Assembly (NCBI GenBank): GCA_001464125.1
Contig: LNEP01000004.1
Coordinates: forward strand, 174,540 to 238,539
Length of the DNA: 64,000 nucleotides
DNA from: Betaproteobacteria bacterium Ga0077540
GTDB lineage: Bacteria; Pseudomonadota; Gammaproteobacteria; Burkholderiales; Methylophilaceae
Direction of reading: 5' to 3'
Part shown: positions 1 to 8,527 of the stretch, in pieces
Layout of the letters: each line of letters opens with the position of its first letter
Position numbering within the stretch: the first letter of the stretch is position 1
Program-made: the position numbers and the translations under genes
Notes under the pieces: model-generated
Seen by the model: only the letters and a program-made list of their open reading frames with translations
Told to the model about the DNA's origin: nothing
Database searches by the model: none

Positions 1-934
1 CCGTGCCTGGATGACGTATTTCCAAATGATCATACGGCGGCACCGCAGGTGAACCCACCACAAAATCATAGCTAAACGTATAGGTGCCAGGCGCAGTAAA
101 ATTGTACTGAATACCCACCCCTGTATCTTGGAATGCCGTACTAATGGCATTACTCATATTGGCAGATTGCAGTATGGAGCAATTCACCCCACCATTAATC
201 CAGAAACTGCTCCAACCGTTTGCGCAATAATTGGAAAAAGTCATGCCACTGCGCTCACGGAATGACTCCACAATGCTGACACCGTTGGGGATAGCAGTAC
301 TAGATGGACAAGAGGTACCAGATGCAGGCGGATAAGTCCCCACCACTTGCTTGCCATTGTTATCCACATAGCGCAGGCCACACCCATTATCGCTACCACC
401 CAAATAAGTATCCACCACATGGTAATACCTAACTGGGTTAGCCGCACTCACCGCATACAACGGTGGAATCACCAGCGTCACTTCAGCTGTAATAAAATCA
501 AATGGATTGGTGTATTTCCACACCACCGTCACTTGAGGACCTAAAGTAATTCCAAAATTACTTGTGGCTGTTTGTTGATCGCCCACTGAAGATGGATTGG
601 GTGGCGATACTGCAGAAATGGTCGCGTTATTGTACATGCCACCAGTAGTAGCAAAGGTGGTCACATTGTGGTCTGGCCCATAAACACGCCCATTGGCTCT
701 TAAAAAAATGCCGTTGTCCAAATTGGTGCTGGGCGGCAGGGCATTCGGTGCATACACCTGCCCCGTATTGTTTAATCGGCGTACTTGTAACTGCGTGTTA
801 TCGTTAATATAGAAATGCAGACCGTTGGTAGCATTGGTGCCACCCGTGCTATTAAACTCTACTGTTGCAGCCAAAGCCGGTTGGTATGCGCAAAACAACA
901 CTGCCAGCATCAGCCAGCAGGCAAAGCGACGCAC
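1..934 (-). CDS. mshQ: MshQ-like surface protein, N-terminal part (runs off window)
   Basis: An open frame on the minus strand runs from a stop near 1040 through the left edge without a stop. I chose the GTG at 932-934: it gives a clear signal peptide (MRRFACWLMLAVL...ALA, cleavage before ATVEF), and a hairpin lies just upstream. A TTG further upstream is the alternative. The mature part has a segment with LQVRRLN, PPSTN and NGIFLR followed by VYGPDHN, which resembles the start of MshQ, a large DUF6701 protein encoded last in MSHA pilus loci. It follows mshP, the canonical place for mshQ. Role: probably a secreted or pilus-associated adhesin-like protein. The C-terminal DUF6701 part is outside the window, so the family call rests on the N-terminus and synteny. 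Confidence 0.65.
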   Translation of the reverse strand, partial: MRRFACWLMLAVLFCAYQPALAATVEFNSTGGTNATNGLHFYINDNTQLQVRRLNNTGQVYAPNALPPSTNLDNGIFLRANGRVYGPDHNVTTFATTGGMYNNATISAVSPPNPSSVGDQQTATSNFGITLGPQVTVVWKYTNPFDFITAEVTLVIPPLYAVSAANPVRYYHVVDTYLGGSDNGCGLRYVDNNGKQVVGTYPPASGTSCPSSTAIPNGVSIVESFRERSGMTFSNYCANGWSSFWINGGVNCSILQSANMSNAISTAFQDTGVGIQYNFTAPGTYTFSYDFVVGSPAVPPYDHLEIRHPGT

Positions 935-1000
935 TGGTGTAGGATCACCGATGCGTCTATTCAGCCAATGTTGCAGTTGCCTTGTTTGCAAAGTAGTACA

Positions 1001-1020
1001 CCCAATCTTGGTAGATTGGG
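1001..1020 (-). promoter_or_regulatory. Intercistronic hairpin between mshP and mshQ
   Basis: A perfect inverted repeat has 8-bp arms (CCCAATCT / AGATTGGG) and a 4-nt loop. It lies between the stop of mshP and the start of mshQ. No T-run follows it on the minus strand, so it is more likely an RNA-stability or partial attenuation element than a full terminator. Its presence supports a start for mshQ downstream of it. Confidence 0.4.
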
Positions 1021-1088
1021 CGATTATGCGACGAAGTGCTGCGAATTAAAGCTTAAAACAAAGGGGGGAATTTGCCGTAAATCTTGCC

Positions 1089-1649
1089 TCAGGCGCACTG
1101 ATACGGCGTTGCGGCATCGGTACCACGACATTTGCTGAGCGTCACCTGCACTTGGCGTTCAATATACCCTGCTGTGCCCGCAGCCCCAAAAGTGGCAGTG
1201 GCGACAATATCGTACATGGCAATGGTATGGTCAGTATCCTGCTCATAAAAATCAGGATGGCGGGTGCAACTGACGGATACGGAAAAACCCTCGATGGCTA
1301 ATACTGTTGGGCTGGCAGGGCAATTTGCCAAATTAGCAGTACCGGGTGCCAGCACTTGATAGGCCGCCCACTCCACCCCTGCTCTGGCCATTTGATAAGC
1401 ACGCGCACCTTGCACATCTTGCGTCGAAGTCGCTTGCTGCAAGGTGTTGATATTCACGGCATAAGCACCCAGCCCAGCCAAAATCACCACCAAGAAAATA
1501 GCGGCAGGGAGTAAAAAGCCTTTTTGATATGTTGCAGAACATCTGGCCTGATTGACACGCAGGCGCAGCGGAGCACCGAAGACAGTACACTTAGTACGGC
1601 GAGGTGCGACAACAAAGGCTGCGCTTAAATCAGGATGGACGAATTTCAT
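1089..1649 (-). CDS. mshP: MshP-like minor pilin / pilus assembly protein
   Basis: 186 residues. A hydrophobic pilin-type helix starts near residue 44 (KGFLLPAAIFLVVILAG), followed by the ARAGVEWAAYQ segment typical of MshP and PilX-like proteins. The Glu found at mature position 5 of standard pilins is absent, which is usual for this PilX/GspK-like class. The 43-residue stretch before the helix is long and basic for a prepilin leader; no better start is visible, so the N-terminus is uncertain. The start overlaps the mshO stop by 4 nt (ATGA), indicating translational coupling. By analogy it sits at the pilus tip or helps initiate assembly in the inner membrane. The call rests on the helix, the ARAG motif and gene order. 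Confidence 0.75.
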   Translation of the reverse strand: MKFVHPDLSAAFVVAPRRTKCTVFGAPLRLRVNQARCSATYQKGFLLPAAIFLVVILAGLGAYAVNINTLQQATSTQDVQGARAYQMARAGVEWAAYQVLAPGTANLANCPASPTVLAIEGFSVSVSCTRHPDFYEQDTDHTIAMYDIVATATFGAAGTAGYIERQVQVTLSKCRGTDAATPYQCA

Positions 1650-2473
1650 GGCGAGTTCACTATATTGATTTGCTGCATCAAATTCACCCTCGCCGCATCC
1701 TGCGTGAGCCCCAGATAAATCAGCACGATGCCACTACGCTGTAACGCACCAGGGATATATTGCATTTGGCAGCTGGACACATTAGCAGCAATTTGACGCC
1801 CGGTAGCTAAAGCATTTAAAGCGCCTATGCTGGCAGGTTGTGCGCTTTGAATGGCATAGCCGCTGTACATCATCAATCGACGGTTCGTAAGGTCACAAGC
1901 AAATGTGGTGGCAGTGGCGACCACATAAAAACGGCTAGAGGGTGAAGGTTGCGGAAACTGCCCACCACTAAAGGCCAAACTGCTGAGTGAGCCACTCGTG
2001 CTGAGCACACGACGATTACTGCCCTCGTAAGCATCTGCGCCAGTCACCCCCAAGTTATAAATCACCAACTGGCTTCCGCCATTGATACTTACTGGCGCAC
2101 CCAATACATCAAAACTATCGGCACTGAGTGAAAAATCTAATGGATTATCGGCTGCATTATTGCCTACCTCCGCGCGGTAACGTCCAGCCGCGGTCACTGG
2201 AATAAACTCGACAAAGCTATCGGCTCCGTTGGTGGTAGCGCGCACACTATTGGGCAGCGCGTTACGCATCTCACGCGTGATACGGCGCAATGCGGTATCA
2301 GCACGGTCTGTTAAGTTGGCGTAGTTCTCCACATCAAAATACGCCTGTGTCGGATTGCGGATAAAGGTGGCAGCACCGGCCGCCAAAATACCGACCACTG
2401 TGATGACAACAACCAGCTCTACAATGGTAAAGCCGCTAATTGCATGTCGCTTGAGGCTAGATAGTGGGTGCAT
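1646..2473 (-). CDS. mshO: MshO-like minor prepilin
   Basis: 275 residues from the ATG at 2471-2473, which puts a normal short basic leader (MHPLSSLKRHAISG) in front of the processing site G/FTIVEL; Glu5 is present. A longer frame to 2527 has no such advantage. The protein has one N-terminal helix (VVVITVVGILAAGA) and a periplasmic domain of PilW/GspJ style with REMRNALP. Role: minor pseudopilin-like subunit of the MSHA pilus, inserted in the inner membrane and cleaved by the prepilin peptidase (not in this window). It overlaps mshD by 17 nt, so the two are co-transcribed. The mshD-O-P order fits the Vibrio and Shewanella MSHA locus. Confidence 0.8.
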   Translation of the reverse strand: MHPLSSLKRHAISGFTIVELVVVITVVGILAAGAATFIRNPTQAYFDVENYANLTDRADTALRRITREMRNALPNSVRATTNGADSFVEFIPVTAAGRYRAEVGNNAADNPLDFSLSADSFDVLGAPVSINGGSQLVIYNLGVTGADAYEGSNRRVLSTSGSLSSLAFSGGQFPQPSPSSRFYVVATATTFACDLTNRRLMMYSGYAIQSAQPASIGALNALATGRQIAANVSSCQMQYIPGALQRSGIVLIYLGLTQDAARVNLMQQINIVNSP

Positions 2474-3065
2474 AACGTACCCTATATCCCACCAACGCCA
2501 CTTGGGTATTGGCTGGCCCAGTGACACTCACCGTTATTTTTAATACTGCATCAGCGGGCAACCCAGCAAAAGGCGCCACACCGCCCGCTCGCGCCACACT
2601 GACATTGGCTGCATAACCATTTAAATTGGCCAAGGGTGTGGTGTCGCCGGGCATACAGATGCCTGCACACCCTGCACCGGGCATGGCAAAGCCACCATAA
2701 TCGGCCACATTATCAAATGGGTCCGCACTGCTGTAACGGCTCTCACTACTTGGCGTTGGCACATTGAGCGTACCACCGCCTTTGTCTTGCGAGTTAGTAC
2801 AATCAGCTACGGTCACGGCTGTGGATGCATTTGCGTCATCTGGATCGCATAGGGTAAAAGGTTGTTGGGTGATTTCAAGCAATAGCGATTCAGAAATGGA
2901 TAGCGCCTGCTTGCGCACCAGTGGGTCTGCACTATTGCGGTTGGTGACTTCAAGCACTTTAAGCACACCAGCCAGTGCCGCGCCTACAATCACAATAAAG
3001 ACAATCAGCTCAATCAGGGTGACCCCTGATTGACGTCGTATATGCTTGAATAGATTAGCGGACAT
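2457..3065 (-). CDS. mshD: MshD-like minor prepilin
   Basis: 202 residues from the ATG at 3063-3065 (leader MSANLFKHIRRQSG, cleavage before VTLIEL). The first mature residue is Val rather than Phe, which is tolerated in minor pilins; Glu5 is present. The helix is IVFIVIVGAALAGVL. The periplasmic domain carries several Cys residues (CDPDD, ADCTN, GCAGIC) that could form disulfides. A longer frame to 3107 exists, but its extra residues do not look like a leader. The start overlaps mshC by 11 nt. Role by family and position: minor subunit of the MSHA-type pilus, GspI/PilV-like. Confidence 0.8.
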   Translation of the reverse strand: MSANLFKHIRRQSGVTLIELIVFIVIVGAALAGVLKVLEVTNRNSADPLVRKQALSISESLLLEITQQPFTLCDPDDANASTAVTVADCTNSQDKGGGTLNVPTPSSESRYSSADPFDNVADYGGFAMPGAGCAGICMPGDTTPLANLNGYAANVSVARAGGVAPFAGLPADAVLKITVSVTGPANTQVALVGYRVRYAPTI

Positions 3066-3564
3066 AGCCAGTTTCCGCCTCAACCACAATCGTTCGTGGG
3101 CTTTCACTCAAATCCATTGCATTTTGTACACTATACGTTGCGTTAGCATTTGGCACTGGCCTGCCTAAACCATCAAACCCTAAGGTGGCTTGCGTAGTGC
3201 CTAACGTTACACTGGCAGGGAGTGTTTTACTGTAAGCCGCTTGTGTGGCTGGGTCTATCACTGCACTGCTGCAACTACTGTTATACCCTAAGCAAATAGC
3301 ACGCGTCGCGGTATTTAAATTCAAATATACCACACGTCGCTGCGCCACTGCTGTCTTTTGCGCATAACGCAAGGCGGCCAACAATGTGCCTTGCGCACCT
3401 CGCGTTTCAAAGGTTGCATTACCAATAAACTTTGGCCCTGCTACCGCTGCCAATAAGCCAATAATTGTGATAACTGCAATCAGCTCAACAATCGTAAAGC
3501 CGCGCTGTATGCGCTTTAGCGCAAACCCTGTTTGTTGTGTTGAGCAAGGTTGCAGCACACGCAT
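3055..3564 (-). CDS. mshC: MshC-like minor prepilin (GspH/FimT type)
   Basis: 169 residues from the ATG at 3562-3564, which is preceded by GGAAAG at 6 nt. A TTG at 3594, overlapping the mshA stop, is the alternative. Processing site: G/FTIVELIAVITIIGLLAAVAGPKF with Glu5 present. The body has the RYAQKTAVAQRR segment typical of GspH/FimT-like minor pilins, where residues after the helix contact neighbouring subunits, and two Cys (AICLGYNSSC). Role: minor pilin thought to sit at the tip and help start assembly. Tight spacing to mshA and overlap with mshD place it in one operon. Confidence 0.8.
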   Translation of the reverse strand: MRVLQPCSTQQTGFALKRIQRGFTIVELIAVITIIGLLAAVAGPKFIGNATFETRGAQGTLLAALRYAQKTAVAQRRVVYLNLNTATRAICLGYNSSCSSAVIDPATQAAYSKTLPASVTLGTTQATLGFDGLGRPVPNANATYSVQNAMDLSESPRTIVVEAETGYVR

Positions 3565-3587
3565 ACGCATCTTTCCATTTGTTGAAT

Positions 3588-4043
3588 TTAGCAACCAGAT
3601 GTGACTGGCTGCGCGACTAAGCCTGTGCTGCCGTCATAAGCCACTTGGCAATTTGCGCCGCCACCATTCGTTGGTCTAAATGTCACTGCTGTTGCTGTAG
3701 TGTAATCCACTGCAAAACCTTCAGTGGATTGCAATGCAGCACCAATCCCAGCGGCTGTGCCAGCAGGAATACCAGTACCGGCTGCCACGGTCACAGTGGA
3801 GTTATCTTGCATGGTGACAGTGGTAGCAGCAGTGTTGCCAGCCGCATAATATTTGGCTTGTACAAGTGAAACGGCTGAGCGTAATGCACCCGTGACACCA
3901 TTCACCGAAGCCACTCTGGCCTCAGTACTTACATTGATAAATTTAGGTAAAGCAGTCGCTGCCAAAATCCCCAGCACCACGATCACTACAATTAACTCAA
4001 CTAATGTAAAACCTGACTGTGTATTGCTTGAAAACTGTTTCAT
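3588..4043 (-). CDS. mshA: MshA-type major pilin
   Basis: 151 residues from the ATG at 4041-4043, chosen because AAGGAG lies 7-8 nt upstream; the frame is open to 4067. Type IVa-like leader MKQFSSNTQSG, cleavage before FTLVELIVVIVVLG, Glu5 present, then ALPKF. Two Cys near the C-terminus (ANCQVAYDG...SGC) form the expected D-loop disulfide. The mature part is rich in Ala, Thr, Gly and Val, common in a highly expressed pilin. Position (second pilin, followed by mshC) equals mshA in the canonical locus. It is probably the main structural subunit of a thin surface pilus used for attachment. Whether this or the upstream pilin is the major subunit is inferred only from order and RBS strength. Confidence 0.82.
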   Translation of the reverse strand: MKQFSSNTQSGFTLVELIVVIVVLGILAATALPKFINVSTEARVASVNGVTGALRSAVSLVQAKYYAAGNTAATTVTMQDNSTVTVAAGTGIPAGTAAGIGAALQSTEGFAVDYTTATAVTFRPTNGGGANCQVAYDGSTGLVAQPVTSGC

Positions 4044-4105
4044 GTTATTGCTCCTTATTGATTTCAAATGTAAATATTCACTACCCTACTCAACGCAAAA
4101 CTGTA

Positions 4106-4651
4106 TTAACACCCTGTGGTTACCACCGCCGTAATCACTGGCGCAGCATTGGCAGCCGCTGGCTCGGTGTAGGTAAACTGGCAGTTGCCTGGGGTGGTCG
4201 CCCCTTGAATTTGGAAGGTCGCTTGGGTGCCAGTGGCGCTATAGTTGTAACCATCCGCATTCAACTCCGCTAGGCTTGGGTTAAAACTGGTGGATAATCC
4301 GGCTGCGGATAGCAAGCCAGGTGTACCAATGGCCGTTACATCTGGGTAACCAAATACCATGCGCACAATCCCGCCTTCGGTACATAAGGTACCTGCCGCA
4401 CCGTTTAGGTTGTTAGCAGTGCCACCACCCCCAGCGCAAGCCACTGGATCTGCCACATTATTCTTAGCCAATACGGTTGCATGCGTCAGCGCAGATGCGG
4501 TTGCCACTGCCCCACGCGCTGCGTTCAGCTTGGCAATGCGAGCATCACGCTGCAAGCTGGTAAATCTGGGTAGCGCCAATGCTGATAACGTGGCCAAAAT
4601 CACAATCACCACAATCAGCTCAATCAGCGTAAAGCCTTTAATAGGTTTCAT
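4106..4651 (-). CDS. mshB: MshB/MshA-like pilin
   Basis: 181 residues with a very short leader, MKPIKG, cleaved before FTLIELIVVIVILATLSALALPRF; Glu5 is present. A strong AAGGAG lies about 8 nt before the ATG. Four Cys are seen: two in the middle (VACAGG and TLCTEG) and a terminal pair (GNCQFTY...TTGC) that would make the pilin D-loop. It resembles MshA in layout but sits where mshB is found, directly before mshA. It is probably a second pilin of the same fibre, arisen by duplication. The 62-bp gap to mshA and its own RBS suggest independent translation within the operon. Confidence 0.75.
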   Translation of the reverse strand: MKPIKGFTLIELIVVIVILATLSALALPRFTSLQRDARIAKLNAARGAVATASALTHATVLAKNNVADPVACAGGGGTANNLNGAAGTLCTEGGIVRMVFGYPDVTAIGTPGLLSAAGLSTSFNPSLAELNADGYNYSATGTQATFQIQGATTPGNCQFTYTEPAAANAAPVITAVVTTGC

Positions 4652-4691
4652 TTTTCATACTCCTTAATTTAATAAACCGTTCACTTGTCTT

Positions 4692-4982
4692 TCACATCGT
4701 CACGTGCGTTCTACACGCTTTATCTTTCACTTTGCCCAACCGTGCCTTTGTAGCGTCATCGTTAGGGGCAACTTGTTGATGCACCCAAGCCTCCAATGCT
4801 TTTGCGCATTGGCGCTCTAAATCGGCACGTTGGTTTGCCTGCTGAATCTCAGCATTCAACGCCGAAGCGTAAACCCACAACAGCACCATCCCAATGCAGA
4901 AACCCAACACACCTATCACACCCACCATGCGGGCAGTGCGATTGACAGGATGACTCCAGACAACACTTAAATCACGCATCAT
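4692..4982 (-). CDS. Small membrane protein at the mshF position
   Basis: 96 residues with one membrane helix at about 18-40 (GVIGVLGFCIGMVLLWVYA) and a charged, mildly coiled C-terminal part with two Cys (RQCAKALEAW, KDKACR). The start overlaps the mshG stop by 4 nt (ATGA), so it is translated with the pilus platform gene. In Vibrio/Shewanella loci mshF lies exactly between mshG and mshB. MshF is poorly characterised and usually longer, so I give the position as evidence but no firm symbol. Likely an inner-membrane accessory of the assembly machine. Confidence 0.6.
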   Translation of the reverse strand: MMRDLSVVWSHPVNRTARMVGVIGVLGFCIGMVLLWVYASALNAEIQQANQRADLERQCAKALEAWVHQQVAPNDDATKARLGKVKDKACRTHVTM

Positions 4983-6202
4983 TTATGCAAGGCCACTTTG
5001 CCTAAATCCCACACCGGCAAGAAAATACCCAGGGCCAGAATCAAGACCATTACCCCTAAAAACACAATCAAAATTGGCTCAATTTGTGCGCCTAAGGTTT
5101 TGATTTCATATTCCATATCGCGCTGATACATATCAGCAATCTCTTGCATCAAATCGTCCAATGCACCCGATTCTTCGCCTACCGCAATCATCTGCAACAC
5201 CAGCGGATTAAACACCCCAGCGTTATTGGCGGTGCGCAAAATGCTCTCACCACGCTCAATGCCCGCGCGCATGCCATCCACTTTCTTGGCGATAAATTCG
5301 TTATCGACGGTTTGTGCCACTAACTTTAATGCGTTGGTAATGGGCACCCCGCTTTTGCTCGCCAAGGCAAAGCTTCTAGCAAAGCGCGCCATGGTGCCTT
5401 TTTGCACAATTTTTCCAGCAATGGGGATAGATAATTTAAAGGTATCCCACTTATAGCGACCTTCTACAGTGGAGATATAACGCTTAAACATAAAGCCAAT
5501 GCCCACCACAGCCGCTATCATCAAAGGCCAATATGCCAACATAAAATTAGAAAAACCCAACAAAATACGGGTGAGCAACGGCAGTTCTGCATGCATGCTG
5601 TCAAACACTTTGGCAAACGATGGAATGACAAAAATGTTGATGACCACAATGGCTACGGCCATGGCAATCAACACAAAAGTGGGGTATCGCAAGGCCGCCT
5701 TAATCTGGCCATGCATAAAGCGTTCAAATTCTAAGTGGTTGAATAACCTTAAGAAGATATTGTCCATCATGCCGGTGGTTTCACCCACGCGCACCATGCT
5801 GACATAAAAGCTATCAAACACTTTCGGGTGCTCTGCCATCGCTGTAGAGAGCTCGCGTCCGCCATCCAAACTTTGGCGCAACTCACCCACGACTTGCGCC
5901 ATACGCGGATTTTTAGTGGAGGCTTGCAAGCCGCCCAGCGCATGCATAATCGGGATACCGGCTTTCAGCAAGGTATACATTTGTCGGCTGAACAACATAA
6001 TGTCCAGCGAGGTGATTTTTTCCTCAAACAAGCTAGGCAAGGTCCCTTTGACTTCAGAAGTCTTTTGAGACTGCTCTATCGCTATCGGTGTGATATTGCT
6101 GGTCAGTAGCAAGTTAGCAATAGCATTGGTGTCAGCGGCTTCTAGCACCCCTGTCACTTGTGCGCCGTTGGCATCACGCCCTCTGTAGGTATAGGCTGGC
6201 AT
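4979..6202 (-). CDS. mshG: MshG, inner-membrane platform protein (GspF/PilC family)
   Basis: 407 residues, normal for the family. It starts with the AYTYRGRDANG signature of type IV pilus/type II secretion platform proteins, followed by two GspF repeats: the first with SRQMYTLLKAGIPIMHAL (about 74-91), the second with ARSFALASKSGVPITNAL (about 276-293). Hydrophobic segments lie at about 170-190, 220-240 and 375-400. Role: polytopic platform that couples the cytoplasmic ATPase MshE to pilin polymerisation. It follows mshE after a 5-nt gap, so both are in one operon. Confidence 0.92.
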   Translation of the reverse strand: MPAYTYRGRDANGAQVTGVLEAADTNAIANLLLTSNITPIAIEQSQKTSEVKGTLPSLFEEKITSLDIMLFSRQMYTLLKAGIPIMHALGGLQASTKNPRMAQVVGELRQSLDGGRELSTAMAEHPKVFDSFYVSMVRVGETTGMMDNIFLRLFNHLEFERFMHGQIKAALRYPTFVLIAMAVAIVVINIFVIPSFAKVFDSMHAELPLLTRILLGFSNFMLAYWPLMIAAVVGIGFMFKRYISTVEGRYKWDTFKLSIPIAGKIVQKGTMARFARSFALASKSGVPITNALKLVAQTVDNEFIAKKVDGMRAGIERGESILRTANNAGVFNPLVLQMIAVGEESGALDDLMQEIADMYQRDMEYEIKTLGAQIEPILIVFLGVMVLILALGIFLPVWDLGKVALHK

Positions 6203-6207
6203 CTGCG

Positions 6208-7911
6208 TTAGCTATCAAACTGATTATTGATGCGCATGATTTCAGCTACGGTGGTACGCTGTTCTAACGCTAGTTGAATCGATTGGCTACGAAGGGATCT
6301 ACCCTGCATGCGTGTTCTGGCTTTTTGAATAAAGGTATTGGTATCTTGATGATTGGCGGCTTCTACCAATTCATCGTTCATCTCCAATAACTCATACACC
6401 CCCACGCGTCCTTGATAGCCAGTTTGGTTGCAGTGGCTACACCCCTTGCCATGCACAAAACTTTGTGTTGGTGCGCTGTTACCCAGCTCCTGTTTTAACC
6501 ATAATTGTTCGTTAGGCGTAGGTGTATAGGGTTGCTTGCAATGTTCACACACGGTTCGCACCAAACGTTGCGCAATCACGCCCAGCAATGACATCGCCAC
6601 CATAAAGCGTGGCGCGCCCATGTCTATCAATCTTATGGGGGCGGTGGTGGCATCATTGGTATGCAAGGTGGATAACACCAAGTGACCAGTCATCGCGGCG
6701 CGTAAACCAGTTTGCGCCGTAGGCTCATCACGCATCTCGCCCACCAGAATAATGTCAGGGTCTTGGCGCAAGGTGGTACGTAACACCCGTGCAAAATCCA
6801 GATCAATTTTCTCATTCACCTGCACTTGGTTAATGCCAGGCAGGCGATACTCCACGGGGTCTTCTACCGTAATAATTTTGTTGGCGTGTGAATTCAATTC
6901 ATTGAGCGCGGCATACAACGTGGTGGTTTTACCGCTACCGGTGGGCCCAGTCACCAACACCATGCCACTGGGTCGATGAATCAATTTTCTAAAGCGTTCC
7001 AGCATATCGGCTGGCATGCCCAATTTGTCTAGCGAGAAATTACCCGCGTTTTGAATCAGCAAACGCATCACCACTGATTCACCATACTGCGTCGGCATGG
7101 TGGAAATACGAATATCCACCGGTACTGATTTCACCTTAATACCAAAACGGCCATCTTGCGGTAACCGTTTTTCAGAAATATCCAAACCAGACATCAATTT
7201 CAAACGCAACACCAAGGCGGTGGCAATTTTCATATCTGCTTGGGTTTGCAGATGCATTACGCCATCAATGCGAAAGCGAATATGCAACTTATGTTCTTGT
7301 GGCTCAATATGAATATCCGATGCACGCACCTGCACGGCATCGTCAAAAATGGTCTGCAATAATTTAACGACTGGCGCTTCTTCCGCACTATCGTTCGTTG
7401 CCAAACTCACAAAATCTAAGCTGTTATCACCTAAATCTTGTTGCAACTCCATCGCCAGATTAGAAATCTCATCGGTCAGGCGGTACGTTCTATCCACCAC
7501 CTGCAGCAACATACTTTCTTGCACCACAGCCAGCTCGATATCGCGCTTGAGTAAGCGCACCAGCTCATCGTAGGCAAACAAGTCAGATGGGTCAGCCATC
7601 CCTACAAAATAAGTGCTACCGCGGTCTTCCAACACTACCGCGCGGAACCGACGTGCTTGCGCCTCTGGCAGTTTTTGCACCTCGTGCGATTTCACATCAA
7701 ACTGACTTAAATCGATAAACGGAATATTGAGCTGTCGTGCCAATGCCTCTGAAATTTGCTTCTCGGTCACAAAGCCACTGTCGATAAACACACGACCTAA
7801 TTTGCGCCCTGTCCGCTTTTGCTCCACGAGCGCTTGTTCCAATTGCTCAGGCGAAAGCAAATTCTGTTGTATCAGAATCTCACCCAGCCTAATTTTTTCA
7901 GGACGCGCCAT
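6208..7911 (-). CDS. mshE: MshE, pilus extension ATPase with MshEN c-di-GMP binding domain
   Basis: 567 residues, GspE/PilB family. N-terminal MshEN domain: motif 1 R8-L-G-E...L24...A27-L28...Q31 and motif 2 K37-L-G-R...Q60, the paired pattern known to bind c-di-GMP in Vibrio MshE. Core ATPase: Walker A GPTGSGKTT at 322-330, Asp box ITVEDPVEYRLP, Walker B IILVGEMRD near 388-395, His box GHLVLSTLHTND. Two CxxC pairs (CEHC, CSHC) give the zinc site. Role: cytoplasmic hexameric motor driving pilus assembly. It is the first gene of the minus-strand operon; trmL diverges upstream. No retraction ATPase or mshI-N genes are nearby, so the rest of the machine must be encoded elsewhere. Confidence 0.93.
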   Translation of the reverse strand: MARPEKIRLGEILIQQNLLSPEQLEQALVEQKRTGRKLGRVFIDSGFVTEKQISEALARQLNIPFIDLSQFDVKSHEVQKLPEAQARRFRAVVLEDRGSTYFVGMADPSDLFAYDELVRLLKRDIELAVVQESMLLQVVDRTYRLTDEISNLAMELQQDLGDNSLDFVSLATNDSAEEAPVVKLLQTIFDDAVQVRASDIHIEPQEHKLHIRFRIDGVMHLQTQADMKIATALVLRLKLMSGLDISEKRLPQDGRFGIKVKSVPVDIRISTMPTQYGESVVMRLLIQNAGNFSLDKLGMPADMLERFRKLIHRPSGMVLVTGPTGSGKTTTLYAALNELNSHANKIITVEDPVEYRLPGINQVQVNEKIDLDFARVLRTTLRQDPDIILVGEMRDEPTAQTGLRAAMTGHLVLSTLHTNDATTAPIRLIDMGAPRFMVAMSLLGVIAQRLVRTVCEHCKQPYTPTPNEQLWLKQELGNSAPTQSFVHGKGCSHCNQTGYQGRVGVYELLEMNDELVEAANHQDTNTFIQKARTRMQGRSLRSQSIQLALEQRTTVAEIMRINNQFDS

Positions 7912-7990
7912 AATCCACCCAATAGTTGTTCACTCTGAATTATCATAACGCCCTGACCACCATGTTAATTTCAAGAACAAAGGGCTGAAT

Positions 7991-8455
7991 GTGTTTCATA
8001 TTGTGTTGTTTGAACCCGAAATCCCGCCCAACACGGGCAATATCATTCGGCTATGTGCTAACACCGGCGCGCAGTTGCATTTGGTCAAACCGCTAGGGTT
8101 TAGTCTAGAAGACAAGCAGTTGAAACGCGCGGGTTTGGATTATCACGAGTACGCCAACCTGCAAGTGCATGAAAATTGGCAAGCTTGCAAACAGGCATTA
8201 GCTGGAAAACGCATGTTTGCACTCACCACCAAAGGCAGTACCCGACATACCGATTTAAGCTTTCAAGCTGGAGATGTATTTGTGTTTGGCCCAGAAACGC
8301 GGGGCTTACCGCAAGAAATCAGAGATGAGTTTTTACCTGAGCATCGCGTACGCTTACCGATGTTGCCGGATAGCCGTAGCCTCAATTTATCCAACTCCGC
8401 TGCCATTTTGTTATATGAGGCTTGGCGACAGATTGATTTTCTGAATGGCCTATAA
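7991..8455 (+). CDS. trmL: tRNA (cytidine/uridine-34 2'-O)-methyltransferase TrmL
   Basis: 154 residues with a GTG start; typical TrmL length. SPOUT fold signatures are all present: [22 protein letters not shown] at the N-terminus, FGPETRGLP in the cofactor knot, and [15 protein letters not shown] near the C-terminus. The enzyme methylates the ribose of the wobble base in leucine tRNAs using S-adenosylmethionine. In Escherichia coli trmL is also close to the secB-gpsA block, as here. It diverges from mshE, and the 79 bp between them should hold both promoters. Confidence 0.93.
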   Translation: MFHIVLFEPEIPPNTGNIIRLCANTGAQLHLVKPLGFSLEDKQLKRAGLDYHEYANLQVHENWQACKQALAGKRMFALTTKGSTRHTDLSFQAGDVFVFGPETRGLPQEIRDEFLPEHRVRLPMLPDSRSLNLSNSAAILLYEAWRQIDFLNGL

Positions 8456-8527
8456 GGACTAAGTAAAGCCATTGATTTTTTTGAAGAAATTCGATATTGT
8501 TACTAGCCGTTTACATTTTATTAATTC

